Below the pieces are notes generated by a model. That model saw only the letters and a list, made by a program, of their open reading frames with translations, was not told the DNA's origin and ran no database searches. Below, piece after piece: positions 28,521-38,400 of a stretch of DNA of 64,000 bases. The translations under genes were made by a program, and so were the position numbers. Each line of letters starts with the position of its first letter. Position 1 is the stretch's first letter. This stretch comes from Vibrio tubiashii ATCC 19109 (GTDB lineage Bacteria; Pseudomonadota; Gammaproteobacteria; Enterobacterales; Vibrionaceae), in the NCBI RefSeq assembly GCF_000772105.1, contig NZ_CP009354.1:1116001-1180000 (forward strand). Direction: 5' to 3'.

Positions 28521-31500
28521 TTGAAAGAGGTAAATATCAATCGCTAACCATGGTCAACTGGAACGGCTTTTTTGCGCGTACTTTTGATATCGATGGGCTA
28601 GTCACCACTCTTTCTGGTGGTAACGGTGCAGGTAAGTCGACGACTATGGCAGCTTTCATTACTGCTTTGATTCCCGACCAAACCTTGCTTCACTTCCGTA
28701 ACACGACGGAAGCGGGTAGTAGCCAATCTTCTCGTGATAAAGGTCTGTACGGTAAACTACAAGCTGGTGCCTGTTACGCCGCTCTTGATGTCGTGAACTC
28801 GCGTAACCAACGTTTATTGTTTGCCGTTAAGCTGCAGCAGGTCGCTGGTCGAGACAAAAAAGTCGATATCAAACCGTTTGTGATCCAAGGCTTACCAAGC
28901 CATATCAAACCGACTGATGTGTTGATCGAAAGCGTTTCAGATACTCAAGCTCGTGTTCGCCAGATCAACGAGGTCAAAGAGTCGATCGGCCAAATTGAAG
29001 GTGTGCAGTTCAAAGCCTTTTCTTCGATTGTCGACTACCACTCTCAAATGTTTGAGTTCGGCGTTATTCCGAAGAAACTACGTAACTCTAGTGACCGCTC
29101 CAAGTTCTACCGTCTGATCGAGGCATCGCTATACGGTGGTATCTCAAGTGCGATTACTCGTTCACTTCGCGACTACCTCTTGCCACAAAACGGCGGTGTT
29201 AAAAAAGCGTTCCAAGATATGGAATCAGCGCTGCGTGAAAACCGCATGACACTTGAGGCGATTAAAACCACTCAGGCTGATCGCGACTTGTTTAAGCATT
29301 TAATCACCGAATCGACTAACTATGTGGCGGCGGATTACATGCGCCATGCTAATGATCGTCGCAACAAACTTGAGCAGACCTTGTCACTGCGCTCTGAGCT
29401 GTTTAGCTCGCGTGAGACTTTGCTAGAACAAAACAACCTGCTCAACCGCGTCCAAGAAGAGCTAGAGCTACTGGTTGAATCTGAGTCGTCGCTAGAGCAA
29501 GACTATCAGGCGGCTTCAGACCACTTGCAGCTAGTTCAAAACGCACTGCGTCAGCAAGAGAAAATTGAACGCTACCAAGAAGATCTTGAAGAGCTTCAAG
29601 AACGCCTTGAAGAGCAGATGATGGTAGTAGAAGAAGCGCAAGAACGTGTGCTTATGGTTGAGGAACAAGCGACGGTTTCTGAGGAAGAAGTCGATAGCTT
29701 GAAAACTCAGCTTGCCGATTACCAACAGGCATTGGATGTGCAGCAGACTCGTGCGCTTCAATACCAACAAGCGGTACAGGCACTTGAAAAAGCTAAGCTG
29801 CTTTTGCAAAACGAAGATCTAACGCCAGAATCAGCGCAGTCATTGGTTGCACAGCTAAAAGACAACGAAGCGCAAAGCACCAATGACTTGCTGTCTACTA
29901 AGCACAAGCTTGATATGTCATCTGCTGCTGCAGAGCAGTTTGAAACGGCGTTAAAACTGGTTAAGAGTATTGTTGGCGATGTGGAACGTAACCAAGCGTC
30001 CCAGTCAGCGAAAGCGGCCATCGCTCAAGGTCGAGAAGCGCAGCAGCTGGTACAGAATGAACAGCAGTGGCGCGCGCAGCATCGTGATGTCGAGCGTCGT
30101 TTGCATAAGCAGCGTCAGACTCAAGAGCTGGTGGGCGAATATCAAAAGCAGCACCATGTTGATTTGATTGATGAACTGACGTTTGAGCAAGAGCGTGAAC
30201 GCCATGCGATGCAAATTGAATCGCTAGAGATGTCTCAAGAAGAGGTTCGTGAGCAGCGCAGTGAACAGCGCCGCCTAGAGCAAGACGCTTCTGCTGAAAT
30301 CAAAAAGCTAGAGGCCATAGCGCCAACTTGGATTGCAGCGCACGATGCACTCGAGTCTCTACGCGAGCAAAGTGGTGCTGACCTCTACGATAGCCAGTCT
30401 GTTATGAGTCATATGCAGGTTGTGTTAGAAGAAGAGAAGAAGCAGTCTGTTGCTAAAGATAAGTTGGCAGAGCGCCGCACTCAGCTTGAAGGTGAGATTG
30501 AGCGTTTAGCGTCTCCAGGTGGATCCAATGACCCACGCCTGAAAGGGTTAGCCGATACGCTTGGTGGCGTATTACTGTCTGAAATTTATGACGATATCAC
30601 TATTGGTGACGCGCCATATTTCAGTGCCATGTATGGCCCTGCTCGTCATGCGATCGTTGTATCCGATCTATCTGGCATTGAAGAGAAGCTGGTGGAGTTG
30701 GATGACTGTCCTGAAGACCTTTATATCATTGAAGGTGATGTCGATGCGTTTGATGACAGTTCGTTCGATGCAGAAGAGCTCGAAGGCGCAGTATGTGTTC
30801 GTATGAACGACCGCCAAATGCGTTACTCTCGTTTACCAGAGATTCCTTTGTTTGGTCGCGCTGCGCGTGAACAGCGTTTAGAGTTACTGCGCAACGAACG
30901 TGAAGAAGTGGTTGAAGAGCACGCTAAAGCTGCATTCGACTCGCAAAAACTGCAGCGTATGTACCAAGCGTTCAACAGCTTTGTTGCGAAACATATTCAG
31001 GTGGCATTTGAAGCTGACCCCGAACAAGCTCTGGCGACCATTCGTGACAAGCGTAATCAGCTTGTACGCGTTCTGGCTGATCTTGATGCTAAAGAGCAAC
31101 AGCAGCGCAGCCAACTACTCGGCAGCAAACAAGCCTTAGCATCGCTGGATAAAATTGCACCGAACATGGCGCTGATTGAAGATGATGCGCTATCGGCTCA
31201 ATTTGAAGAGCTAGAACAGAATCTTGCCAAGTTAACGGAAGCCAAGTCTTTTGTTACCAACTACGGCAAAGCCATTACTGAGCTAGAGAATATCGTTTCA
31301 GCACTGGATGCTGACCCAGAGCAATTTGATGCGCTAGAAGCTGAATATCAAGCGGCTGATCAAAAACTTCAGCAGTTGAAGAAACAGATCTTTGCCCTGT
31401 CTGATCTGGTCGAACGTCGTCACTACTTTGCTTACTCTGACTCGGTTGATTTGCTTAACCAAAGCAGTGAGCTAAGCGAACAGCTAAAAGCGAAACTGGT

Positions 31501-32974
31501 TGAAGCAGAACGCGCGCGTACTCGCTCTCGTGATGAGCTTAAGCAAGCACAAGCTCAAATGAACCAATACAACCAAGTATTGGCATCACTGAAAAGCTCG
31601 CATCAAGCCAAGCTAGAAACGGTTCAGGAGTTCAAACAAGAGCTTCAAGAATACGGTGTGACTGCTGATGAAGGTGCGGCAGAACGTGCTATGCGTCGCC
31701 GCGATGAGCTTCAGGAGCGACTGCATACGTCTCGTTCACGTAAGAGTGAATATGAGCGCACCATTACGTCTACTGAACTTGAGATGAAGTCGCTCGCTAA
31801 GCGTTTGAAGAAGGTTCAGAAAGAGTACGTTGAACTGCGTACTTTCGTTGTAGCTGCGAAAGCGGGTTGGTGCTCAGTGCTGCGTTTGGCGCGTGAGAAC
31901 GATGTTGAACGTCGCCTGCATAAGCGCGAACTGGCTTACATGTCTGATAACGAATTACGCTCTATGTCAGATAAATCACTCGGCGCGCTTCGCCTGGCTG
32001 TGGCCGATAACGAAGACCTACGTGATGCGCTTCGTCTATCTGAAGATAATGCACGACCAGAGCGCAAAGTTCTGTTCTATATTGCCGTTTACCAACATCT
32101 ACGTGAGCGTATTCGTCAGGATATTATCCGTACCGATGACCCGGTTGAAGCGATTGAAGAGATGGAAGTTGAGCTGGCTCGACTCACCGAAGAGCTGACT
32201 CAGCGTGAAAACCGATTGGCAATCAGCTCAGAGTCTGTGGCGAGCATTATTAAGAAGACGATTCAGCGTGAGCAAAACCGTATTCGTATGCTCAACCAAG
32301 GTCTGTCAAACATCTCGTTTGGTCAGGTGAAAGGTGTACGTCTCAACGTTAAGATTCGTGAAAGTCACGAAGTGCTTCTCAATGGCTTGTCAGCGCAACA
32401 AGAGCAGCATAAAGACTTGTTTGAATCGCCTCGCTACACCTTCTCGGAAGCTATGGCTAAGTTGTTCCAGCGCGTTAACCCACATATTGATATGGGACAG
32501 CGCTCTCCACAAGTATTGGGCGAAGAGCTTCTTGATTACCGTAACTACCTAGAGCTGAGCGTTGAAGTTAACCGTGGCTCAGATGGTTGGCTACAAGCCG
32601 AATCCGGCGCGCTATCTACGGGTGAAGCGATCGGTACAGGTCAATCGATTCTTCTTATGGTGGTACAAAGCTGGGAAGAAGAGTCGCGTCGTCTGCGAAG
32701 TAAAGACATTGTTCCTTGTCGTCTGTTGTTCCTTGATGAGGCCGCTCGTTTGGATGCTAAGTCGATATCGACCTTGTTTGAACTGTGTGACCGTCTAGAC
32801 ATGCAGCTTCTGATTGCCGCACCAGAGAACATCAGCCCTGAAAAAGGCACCACCTACAAACTAGTACGTAAAGTGTTTAAAGATCACGAGCATGTACACG
32901 TAGTGGGCTTGAGAGGCTTTGGTCAGGAGAAAAAGGCCACTAGCGAAGTTCAACAACTCGTTGAAGAGCTATAA
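28517..32974 (+). CDS. mukB: Chromosome partition protein MukB
   Basis: SMC-like ATPase of 1485 residues that compacts and segregates the chromosome. The Walker A motif GGNGAGKST is at residues 34-42; long coiled coils (about 290-640 and 790-1130) flank a hinge region (about 645-780); the ABC signature is [19 protein letters not shown] and Walker B is [16 protein letters not shown] near the C-terminus. Length equals the E. coli protein within one residue. It is the last gene of cmoM-mukF-mukE-mukB. Confidence 0.99.
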   Translation: MIERGKYQSLTMVNWNGFFARTFDIDGLVTTLSGGNGAGKSTTMAAFITALIPDQTLLHFRNTTEAGSSQSSRDKGLYGKLQAGACYAALDVVNSRNQRLLFAVKLQQVAGRDKKVDIKPFVIQGLPSHIKPTDVLIESVSDTQARVRQINEVKESIGQIEGVQFKAFSSIVDYHSQMFEFGVIPKKLRNSSDRSKFYRLIEASLYGGISSAITRSLRDYLLPQNGGVKKAFQDMESALRENRMTLEAIKTTQADRDLFKHLITESTNYVAADYMRHANDRRNKLEQTLSLRSELFSSRETLLEQNNLLNRVQEELELLVESESSLEQDYQAASDHLQLVQNALRQQEKIERYQEDLEELQERLEEQMMVVEEAQERVLMVEEQATVSEEEVDSLKTQLADYQQALDVQQTRALQYQQAVQALEKAKLLLQNEDLTPESAQSLVAQLKDNEAQSTNDLLSTKHKLDMSSAAAEQFETALKLVKSIVGDVERNQASQSAKAAIAQGREAQQLVQNEQQWRAQHRDVERRLHKQRQTQELVGEYQKQHHVDLIDELTFEQERERHAMQIESLEMSQEEVREQRSEQRRLEQDASAEIKKLEAIAPTWIAAHDALESLREQSGADLYDSQSVMSHMQVVLEEEKKQSVAKDKLAERRTQLEGEIERLASPGGSNDPRLKGLADTLGGVLLSEIYDDITIGDAPYFSAMYGPARHAIVVSDLSGIEEKLVELDDCPEDLYIIEGDVDAFDDSSFDAEELEGAVCVRMNDRQMRYSRLPEIPLFGRAAREQRLELLRNEREEVVEEHAKAAFDSQKLQRMYQAFNSFVAKHIQVAFEADPEQALATIRDKRNQLVRVLADLDAKEQQQRSQLLGSKQALASLDKIAPNMALIEDDALSAQFEELEQNLAKLTEAKSFVTNYGKAITELENIVSALDADPEQFDALEAEYQAADQKLQQLKKQIFALSDLVERRHYFAYSDSVDLLNQSSELSEQLKAKLVEAERARTRSRDELKQAQAQMNQYNQVLASLKSSHQAKLETVQEFKQELQEYGVTADEGAAERAMRRRDELQERLHTSRSRKSEYERTITSTELEMKSLAKRLKKVQKEYVELRTFVVAAKAGWCSVLRLARENDVERRLHKRELAYMSDNELRSMSDKSLGALRLAVADNEDLRDALRLSEDNARPERKVLFYIAVYQHLRERIRQDIIRTDDPVEAIEEMEVELARLTEELTQRENRLAISSESVASIIKKTIQREQNRIRMLNQGLSNISFGQVKGVRLNVKIRESHEVLLNGLSAQQEQHKDLFESPRYTFSEAMAKLFQRVNPHIDMGQRSPQVLGEELLDYRNYLELSVEVNRGSDGWLQAESGALSTGEAIGTGQSILLMVVQSWEEESRRLRSKDIVPCRLLFLDEAARLDAKSISTLFELCDRLDMQLLIAAPENISPEKGTTYKLVRKVFKDHEHVHVVGLRGFGQEKKATSEVQQLVEEL

Positions 32975-32990
32975 ACACAAGCCAAATGGT

Positions 32991-33019
32991 AAATGCCCGC
33001 TATCTTAGCGGGCATTTTT
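32991..33019. terminator. Bidirectional terminator mukB / AraC-type gene
   Basis: AAATGCCCGC tatctta GCGGGCATTTTT. The T run overlaps the stop codon of the converging regulator gene. Confidence 0.93.
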
Positions 33020-34052
33020 ATTGAGTGGTAGTTGCTTGGTTTCGAAACTGTTTAGGTGAGTAACCGCTCCACCTGCGAAACGCATGGCGGAAATTGGCAC
33101 TGTCAGAAAAACCTATCCGCTCGGAAATTTCCTCAATGTTTAAGCCTGTTGAGACAAGGTAGTGTTTGGCCAGATGAAAACGAACGTGGTCGAGGAGCTG
33201 TTGGTAGCTTGTTTGTTCAGCTTTTAGGTGCCGTCTCAGTGTTCGAGATGACATTCCGAGCTCTGTGGAAAGTACTTCAATAGATGGATAGCAGCCCGGG
33301 CTTTCGACAAACATCTGAGTAATCTTCTCTTTTAAGCTTGGCGTACTGCTGACTTTCGCTAACATCTCATCGCAAGACTTCAAGCACATCTGCAGTGTCA
33401 TGGCATTCGCTGATGGTAGTGGGTCGTGCAAGCTACTTGCGTCAAACTCCCATTCTAGCTCTTGGCAATCGAACTCGATTTGGCAGCGAAATAGTTCGTT
33501 GTAGGCGTCGCCATATTCTGGCTTGGGGTATGGGAATTTAAGCACATAGGAAGGAAAAGGCTGCTGCATGACTTCTTCACACAGATTTTGAATTGCTGCA
33601 AACCAATATTCACAGCAAAAAGGTAGCAGTGAATCGAGGTCGATCAGTTGCTCGGCGCGAAAGTAACCACGGTCTTGTTCAATCCACATTTTCTTTCGCA
33701 GCACGGGGCCGGCAAGGCGTAGATATTTGAAGCCAAGCAATAAAGCATCGAGCAAAGTGCTGCTACTAAAGGCGGCATAGCCCAGAACACCAAAGTCACT
33801 GAAGCGCGCCTGTTGACCAACTTTTAAGCCCAGATCAGGCTCATTAGATAGGCTCACAGCATTGCTAAAAATGATCAATTTCTGGGCGAGGGTGATATGC
33901 GTTTCGGGGCAATAAAGCTTGGCAAGCGATATACCACTTCCTTCAAGCAGTTCCTCGACCGGAATCTGGTTCTCTAGATATCTTGTCAGTAATTGCACGT
34001 CAAGAATGCCAAATGCCTGCATGTCGGGTTCATAAACCGCGCTATACTCCAT
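33018..34052 (-). CDS. AraC-family transcriptional regulator
   Basis: A 344-residue regulator with an N-terminal arabinose-binding-like (OruR/GbpR type) ligand domain (VQLLTRYLENQIPVEELLEGSGISLAKLYCPETHITLAQKLIIFSNAVSLSNEPDLGLKVGQQARFSDFGVLGYAAFSS) and a C-terminal double helix-turn-helix (YPSIEVLSTELGMSSRTLRRHLKAEQTSYQQLLDHVRFHLAKHYLVSTGLNIEEISERIGFSDSANFRHAFRRWSGYSPKQFR). AAGGAAGGGAA precedes the ATG. It is divergent from the aldehyde dehydrogenase at 34218, 165 bp away, and most likely controls that operon; the inducer is unknown. Confidence 0.88.
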   Translation of the reverse strand: MEYSAVYEPDMQAFGILDVQLLTRYLENQIPVEELLEGSGISLAKLYCPETHITLAQKLIIFSNAVSLSNEPDLGLKVGQQARFSDFGVLGYAAFSSSTLLDALLLGFKYLRLAGPVLRKKMWIEQDRGYFRAEQLIDLDSLLPFCCEYWFAAIQNLCEEVMQQPFPSYVLKFPYPKPEYGDAYNELFRCQIEFDCQELEWEFDASSLHDPLPSANAMTLQMCLKSCDEMLAKVSSTPSLKEKITQMFVESPGCYPSIEVLSTELGMSSRTLRRHLKAEQTSYQQLLDHVRFHLAKHYLVSTGLNIEEISERIGFSDSANFRHAFRRWSGYSPKQFRNQATTTQ

Positions 34053-34217
34053 TTCCCTTCCTTAATGTGATGCTAGTTTCAGGCTTATTTATAGCGCAAT
34101 GATTTGACTAGGTCTGTTATTCGTGTCCGAATTTCACCGATTTATGTCTTTCTCACACCTGTGCATGATGTTAATGAAATGTTGTAATAAGCCATTGAGA
34201 TAAGCGAGGTACCTCAG

Positions 34218-35687
34218 ATGAACATGATGACAACCAATTTAGCCGAGCAAGAGACACAACACTGCGATAGTCCGGAGAGTGAACTGACAGCTTGGTTTAA
34301 AGAACTTCAACTGGGATACAAAAAAGAACCACTACCAAGTTTAGCGGTAAGAAAACAGCGTTTAAAAGCCCTTAAAAAACAGCTTTCGCGTTACCAAGAT
34401 GTGTTAGCGGACGCGATGAGTGAAGACTTTGGCGGACGCAGTCATACCGAGTCGATTATGGCGGATGTTCTCGCGCCGATACTGGATATTAATCATGTAT
34501 TAAGTCATGTCGGCAAGTGGATGAAGCCAAGCAGGCGTCCAACGGAATGGTTATTCAAAGGTAATAAGCTAGAGGTGAGATACCAGCCAAAAGGTGTGGT
34601 GGGGATTATCTGCCCTTGGAATTTCCCAATTTATCTCTCCGTTGGCCCACTGATTACCGCGCTTGCGGCAGGCAACCGTTGCATGATCAAAATGCCGCCG
34701 AACTGTCCTGCAACCACTAAAGTGCTTACTCAGCTCCTCAGTGAGATCTATTCAACCGACATCGTCCGTATTGTCGAGGGGAATCACCCTCAAGCGATGG
34801 TAATTTCGAACCTGCCGTTCAATCATCTCATTTTTACTGGTTCTCCAAAGAGTGGCAAGGTCATTATGGCGAACGCGGCAGCGAACCTAACTCCAGTTAC
34901 TTTGGAGCTAGGTGGCAAGTCTCCGGTTGTTGTTTTTGATGATTACGATATCGAGCAGGCAGCACAACGTATCGCTCATGGCAAAGGATTTAACTCTGGG
35001 CAGATCTGTATTGCACCTGACTATGCCTTTGTGCCCGAAGAGAAAGTTGACCAGTTTGTCGCTGCGGTGTCCCATGCGCACAAAGAAATGTACACCACTA
35101 TCGAAGGGAATCATGACTATACCTCACTGGTTGATGATGCTCAGTCGCAACGCTTTCATGAGTTGCTAGACGACGCTCGCCAAAAGGGGGCGGTCATTAC
35201 TCAATGCTTAGAGGATGGAGAAGAGCGCAAAACACCTTTGTATATTGCCACCCAATTAACCCCAGATATGCGCATCAGCCAAGAAGAGATTTTTGGCCCA
35301 CTTCTTCCTGTGCATGGCTACCAGAACATAGAACAAGTCATTGATTATATTACGCAGCGTCCAAGACCTCTGGCTTGTTATTTGTTTAGTCATGATCAGC
35401 AACAGCGTGAAATTTTGCTTACTCGAACCCACAGCGGCGGCGTGACTATCAATGATTGGGGATGGCATGTACTGAATCACTCGGTGCCATTTGGCGGAGT
35501 GGGCAACTCTGGTATCGGTAACTATCACGGTGAAGAAGGATTCCGTGAACTTAGCCATGCACGAAGTGTGTTCCAAATGCGCAAGTGGTTTCCAATTGAG
35601 TTGTTTGCACCTCCGTATGGTCATCCAATTCAAAAACTGGCGGTTCGTTTGTTTGTTGGTAAGCCGGACCAGAGCTTAAAGAAATAG
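34218..35687 (+). CDS. Aldehyde dehydrogenase (coniferyl aldehyde dehydrogenase type)
   Basis: NAD(P)-dependent aldehyde dehydrogenase of 489 residues. Visible: VVGIICPWNFPIYLSVGPLITALAAGN, the cofactor loop FTGSPKSGKVIM, the general-base Glu in VTLELGGKSPVVV, and catalytic Cys264 in GQICIAPDY. The Cys context (C-I-A-P-D-Y) and the N-terminal RKQRLKALKKQLSRYQDVLADAMSEDFGGRS are those of the coniferyl aldehyde dehydrogenase/CALDH group, which also oxidises fatty and other bulky aldehydes. GAGGTACCTCAG precedes the ATG. Next to a GMC alcohol dehydrogenase, so the pair would oxidise an alcohol to an acid; the substrate is not shown. Confidence 0.9.
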   Translation: MNMMTTNLAEQETQHCDSPESELTAWFKELQLGYKKEPLPSLAVRKQRLKALKKQLSRYQDVLADAMSEDFGGRSHTESIMADVLAPILDINHVLSHVGKWMKPSRRPTEWLFKGNKLEVRYQPKGVVGIICPWNFPIYLSVGPLITALAAGNRCMIKMPPNCPATTKVLTQLLSEIYSTDIVRIVEGNHPQAMVISNLPFNHLIFTGSPKSGKVIMANAAANLTPVTLELGGKSPVVVFDDYDIEQAAQRIAHGKGFNSGQICIAPDYAFVPEEKVDQFVAAVSHAHKEMYTTIEGNHDYTSLVDDAQSQRFHELLDDARQKGAVITQCLEDGEERKTPLYIATQLTPDMRISQEEIFGPLLPVHGYQNIEQVIDYITQRPRPLACYLFSHDQQQREILLTRTHSGGVTINDWGWHVLNHSVPFGGVGNSGIGNYHGEEGFRELSHARSVFQMRKWFPIELFAPPYGHPIQKLAVRLFVGKPDQSLKK

Positions 35688-35716
35688 CTTTGAAGCTGTA
35701 ATTAATCGGAGATGCT

Positions 35717-37351
35717 ATGGACAGCTATGATTTCATTATTGTTGGTGGCGGCTCAGCGGGTTGCGTACTAGCAGCTCGTCTGTCCGAAGACCCCAATACC
35801 AGTGTTTGCCTGTTGGAAGCTGGTGGTAAAGACACCAGCCCCTTTATTCACACTCCAGTTGGTATGGTTGCCATGATGCCGACAAAATACAACAACTGGG
35901 GATTTGAAACGGTAGCTCAGCCGGGGCTCAATGGACGCAAAGGTTATCAGCCACGGGGTAAAACGTTGGGTGGTTCTAGCTCAATTAACGCCATGATGTA
36001 TGCCCGTGGACACCGCTATGACTATGATTTTTGGGCAAGCTTAGGCAACGAAGGATGGAGCTATGATGAGTGTTTACCTTACTTCAAAAAAGCCGAACAT
36101 AACGAAGTCCATAATGATGAGTTTCATGGTCAAGGTGGGCCACTGAATGTTGCTGATCTGCGTTGTCCAAGTGAGATGCTAGAGAAGTATCTACAGGCTT
36201 GTGAGTCGGTCGGTGTGCCGCGTAACAAAGACATCAACGGCTCAGATCAGCTTGGCGCGATGGCCACCCAAGTGACTCAACTCAATGGTGAGCGTTGTAG
36301 TGCTGCCAAAGCCTACCTTACTCCCAATTTATCTCGCCCTAATCTAACGGTAGTGACTAAAGCCACGACACATAAAGTCTTGTTTCGCGATAAGCGTGCG
36401 ATCGGTGTGGAGTATGGCTTAGCGGGAAAACGATTCCAGATTAAGTGTCGCAAAGAAGTGATCCTTTCGGCTGGCGCATTTGGTTCGCCACAACTCCTAT
36501 TGCTTTCGGGTGTGGGTCCTAAACAAGAGTTGGACAAACACGGCATTTATCAGGTTCATGAACTGGCTGGTGTCGGTGAGAACTTGCAAGATCATATTGA
36601 TCTGATCCATTCCTATAAATGCAGTGCAAAGAAGTCGACATTTGGTGTATCACTTCAAATGGCCGCGGAGATGAGCAAGGCGCTTCCTGAATGGCGGCGT
36701 CATCGGAGCGGAAAACTAACCAGCAATTATGCTGAGGGAATAGGGTTCTTTTGCTCAGATGATGATGTGAAAATTCCGGATGTTGAATTTGTTTTCGTTG
36801 TCGCTGTGGTTGACGACCATGCTAGGAAAATCCACTTAAGTCATGGATTCAGTAGCCACGTCACCTTGCTGCGGCCTAAGAGCAAAGGCACGGTGAAACT
36901 AAGAAGCGCAGATCCGTACGACTCTCCCCGCATTGATCCCGCGTTTTTTAGCCATCCTGATGATATGCCTGTCATGATTAAGGCGTGGAAAAAACAGCAT
37001 CAAATGTTAGAAAGTGAGGCGTTTGACGATGTACGAGGAGAAAGCTTCTATCCTGTCGATGCAATTGATGATAAAGCGATAGAGCAAGATATTCGTAATC
37101 GCGCTGACACTCAGTATCATCCCGTCGGAACCTGTAAAATGGGGACGGAGCAAGACCCACTCGCTGTGGTAGACAATCAACTTTGTGTCTACGGATTAGA
37201 GGGTTTAAGAGTAGTTGATGCCTCAGTTATGCCCACTTTAATCGGTGGAAACACCAATGCGCCGACGATAATGATTGCCGAAAAAGTGGCGGATAAAATT
37301 AAGTTAAAGTACGGTTTGTGCCAAGAGCATATTGGCGAACGTTTGGATTAA
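35717..37351 (+). CDS. GMC-family FAD-dependent alcohol dehydrogenase
   Basis: A 544-residue glucose-methanol-choline oxidoreductase. The FAD-binding Rossmann motif is IIVGGGSAGCVLAARLSEDP (residues 7-26), with PRGKTLGGSSSINAMMYARGHRYDYDFWA (GMC signature 1), GAFGSPQLLLLSGVGP (signature 2) and the active-site segment QYHPVGTCKMG plus GGNTNAPTIMIAEK at the C-terminus. It resembles choline dehydrogenase and AlkJ-type membrane-associated alcohol dehydrogenases. It is 29 bp after the aldehyde dehydrogenase, in the same operon. The absence of a choline transporter or betaine genes argues against choline as substrate. Confidence 0.9.
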   Translation: MDSYDFIIVGGGSAGCVLAARLSEDPNTSVCLLEAGGKDTSPFIHTPVGMVAMMPTKYNNWGFETVAQPGLNGRKGYQPRGKTLGGSSSINAMMYARGHRYDYDFWASLGNEGWSYDECLPYFKKAEHNEVHNDEFHGQGGPLNVADLRCPSEMLEKYLQACESVGVPRNKDINGSDQLGAMATQVTQLNGERCSAAKAYLTPNLSRPNLTVVTKATTHKVLFRDKRAIGVEYGLAGKRFQIKCRKEVILSAGAFGSPQLLLLSGVGPKQELDKHGIYQVHELAGVGENLQDHIDLIHSYKCSAKKSTFGVSLQMAAEMSKALPEWRRHRSGKLTSNYAEGIGFFCSDDDVKIPDVEFVFVVAVVDDHARKIHLSHGFSSHVTLLRPKSKGTVKLRSADPYDSPRIDPAFFSHPDDMPVMIKAWKKQHQMLESEAFDDVRGESFYPVDAIDDKAIEQDIRNRADTQYHPVGTCKMGTEQDPLAVVDNQLCVYGLEGLRVVDASVMPTLIGGNTNAPTIMIAEKVADKIKLKYGLCQEHIGERLD

Positions 37352-37370
37352 TAGTTGAACTAAAGCGATT

Positions 37371-37398
37371 AAAAAACCCGCATTTAGCGGGCTTTTGT
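37371..37398. terminator. Bidirectional terminator after GMC gene
   Basis: AAAACCCGC atttA GCGGGCTTTT with A and T runs on the two sides, between the converging GMC and ATP-grasp genes. Confidence 0.9.
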
Positions 37399-37408
37399 TA
37401 TAAGAGGT

Positions 37409-38398
37409 TTAGCTAGTCACTTCTTTGGCAAAGATACCAAATTGCCTAGCAGCATACGCGACACGTTCAGCAGGTTTTGGATATTCGATACCCAGACCTA
37501 AGTTTTCAATGTGATGAAGCCTTGGCAACAAACCAGCGCCATTAGCAATTTGAATGGCTAGACCCGGGCGAGCATTGAGTTCAAGTACCATTGGCCCTTC
37601 TTCTTTATCGAGTACCATATCGGTACCCATATAACCAAGACCTGTCATTTCCCAAGCACTAGAAGCTAACGTTAATAAGCGCTCCCAATGTGGGACTTGC
37701 AGTGTAGCAAGCTCTTTGCCAGTGTCTGGATGGTGGGTGATTGGTTGGTCAAACTGAACCGCTCTAACCGCGCGTCCGGTTGCGATATCAATACCGACAC
37801 CCACCGCGCCTTGGTGTAAGTTAGCCTTACCGTCTGAAGCGGCAGTAGAACAACGCATCATCGCCATCACAGGGTAGCCTTTGAAAACAATAATACGCAC
37901 GTCCGGTACACCTTCATAACTAAAGCCGTCAAAGCAGTCATCAAACTTGATTAAGTTTTCAACCACGGCAACGTCATTTTTACCACCAAGTGAAAAAAGC
38001 CCGGCCAGTGCGTTACTGATATGGCGTTCGACATCTTCTTGATTAATCGTTGCGCCAGAAGGTTTAGTATAAACGCCATCTTTGTGTGACGTGATAACCA
38101 GAATACCTTTACCGCCACTCCCTTGAGCAGGCTTGATAACAAAACCCGGCCAATCTTTTACCATCTTATGAATGGTTTTTACTTCAACTTGGCTACTGAT
38201 CACGCCTATCAATTCTGGTGTGGTCGCACCATGTTGTTGGGCAATGATCTTGGTTTTGAGCTTATCATCAACCAGTGGGTACTTTGAGCGGTCATTATAT
38301 CGCCCAATGTAACTGTGGTTGCGCTGGTTCATCCCCATAATACCTTTATGGTGAAGCTTACCAGGGGTTGTAAATTGAGAGGTAAAACGTGAAAACAT
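37409..38398 (-). CDS. RimK-like ATP-grasp ligase (alpha-L-glutamate ligase-like)
   Basis: A 329-residue ATP-grasp enzyme. The ATP-binding lysine loop is GFVIKPAQGSGGKGILVI, and Mg-binding residues are in GPMVLELNARPGLAIQIANGAG; N-terminal NQRNHSYIGRYNDRSKYPLVDDKLKTK is typical of the alpha-L-glutamate ligase-like family. ATP-grasp enzymes of this group join a carboxylate to an amine, often adding amino acids to peptides or proteins, but no substrate is established to my knowledge. GGAGGACTAAAC precedes the ATG, and only two bases separate it from the transglutaminase-like gene upstream. Third gene of the retropepsin / inactive transglutaminase / ATP-grasp operon. Confidence 0.9.
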   Translation of the reverse strand: MFSRFTSQFTTPGKLHHKGIMGMNQRNHSYIGRYNDRSKYPLVDDKLKTKIIAQQHGATTPELIGVISSQVEVKTIHKMVKDWPGFVIKPAQGSGGKGILVITSHKDGVYTKPSGATINQEDVERHISNALAGLFSLGGKNDVAVVENLIKFDDCFDGFSYEGVPDVRIIVFKGYPVMAMMRCSTAASDGKANLHQGAVGVGIDIATGRAVRAVQFDQPITHHPDTGKELATLQVPHWERLLTLASSAWEMTGLGYMGTDMVLDKEEGPMVLELNARPGLAIQIANGAGLLPRLHHIENLGLGIEYPKPAERVAYAARQFGIFAKEVTS

Positions 38399-38400
38399 GT

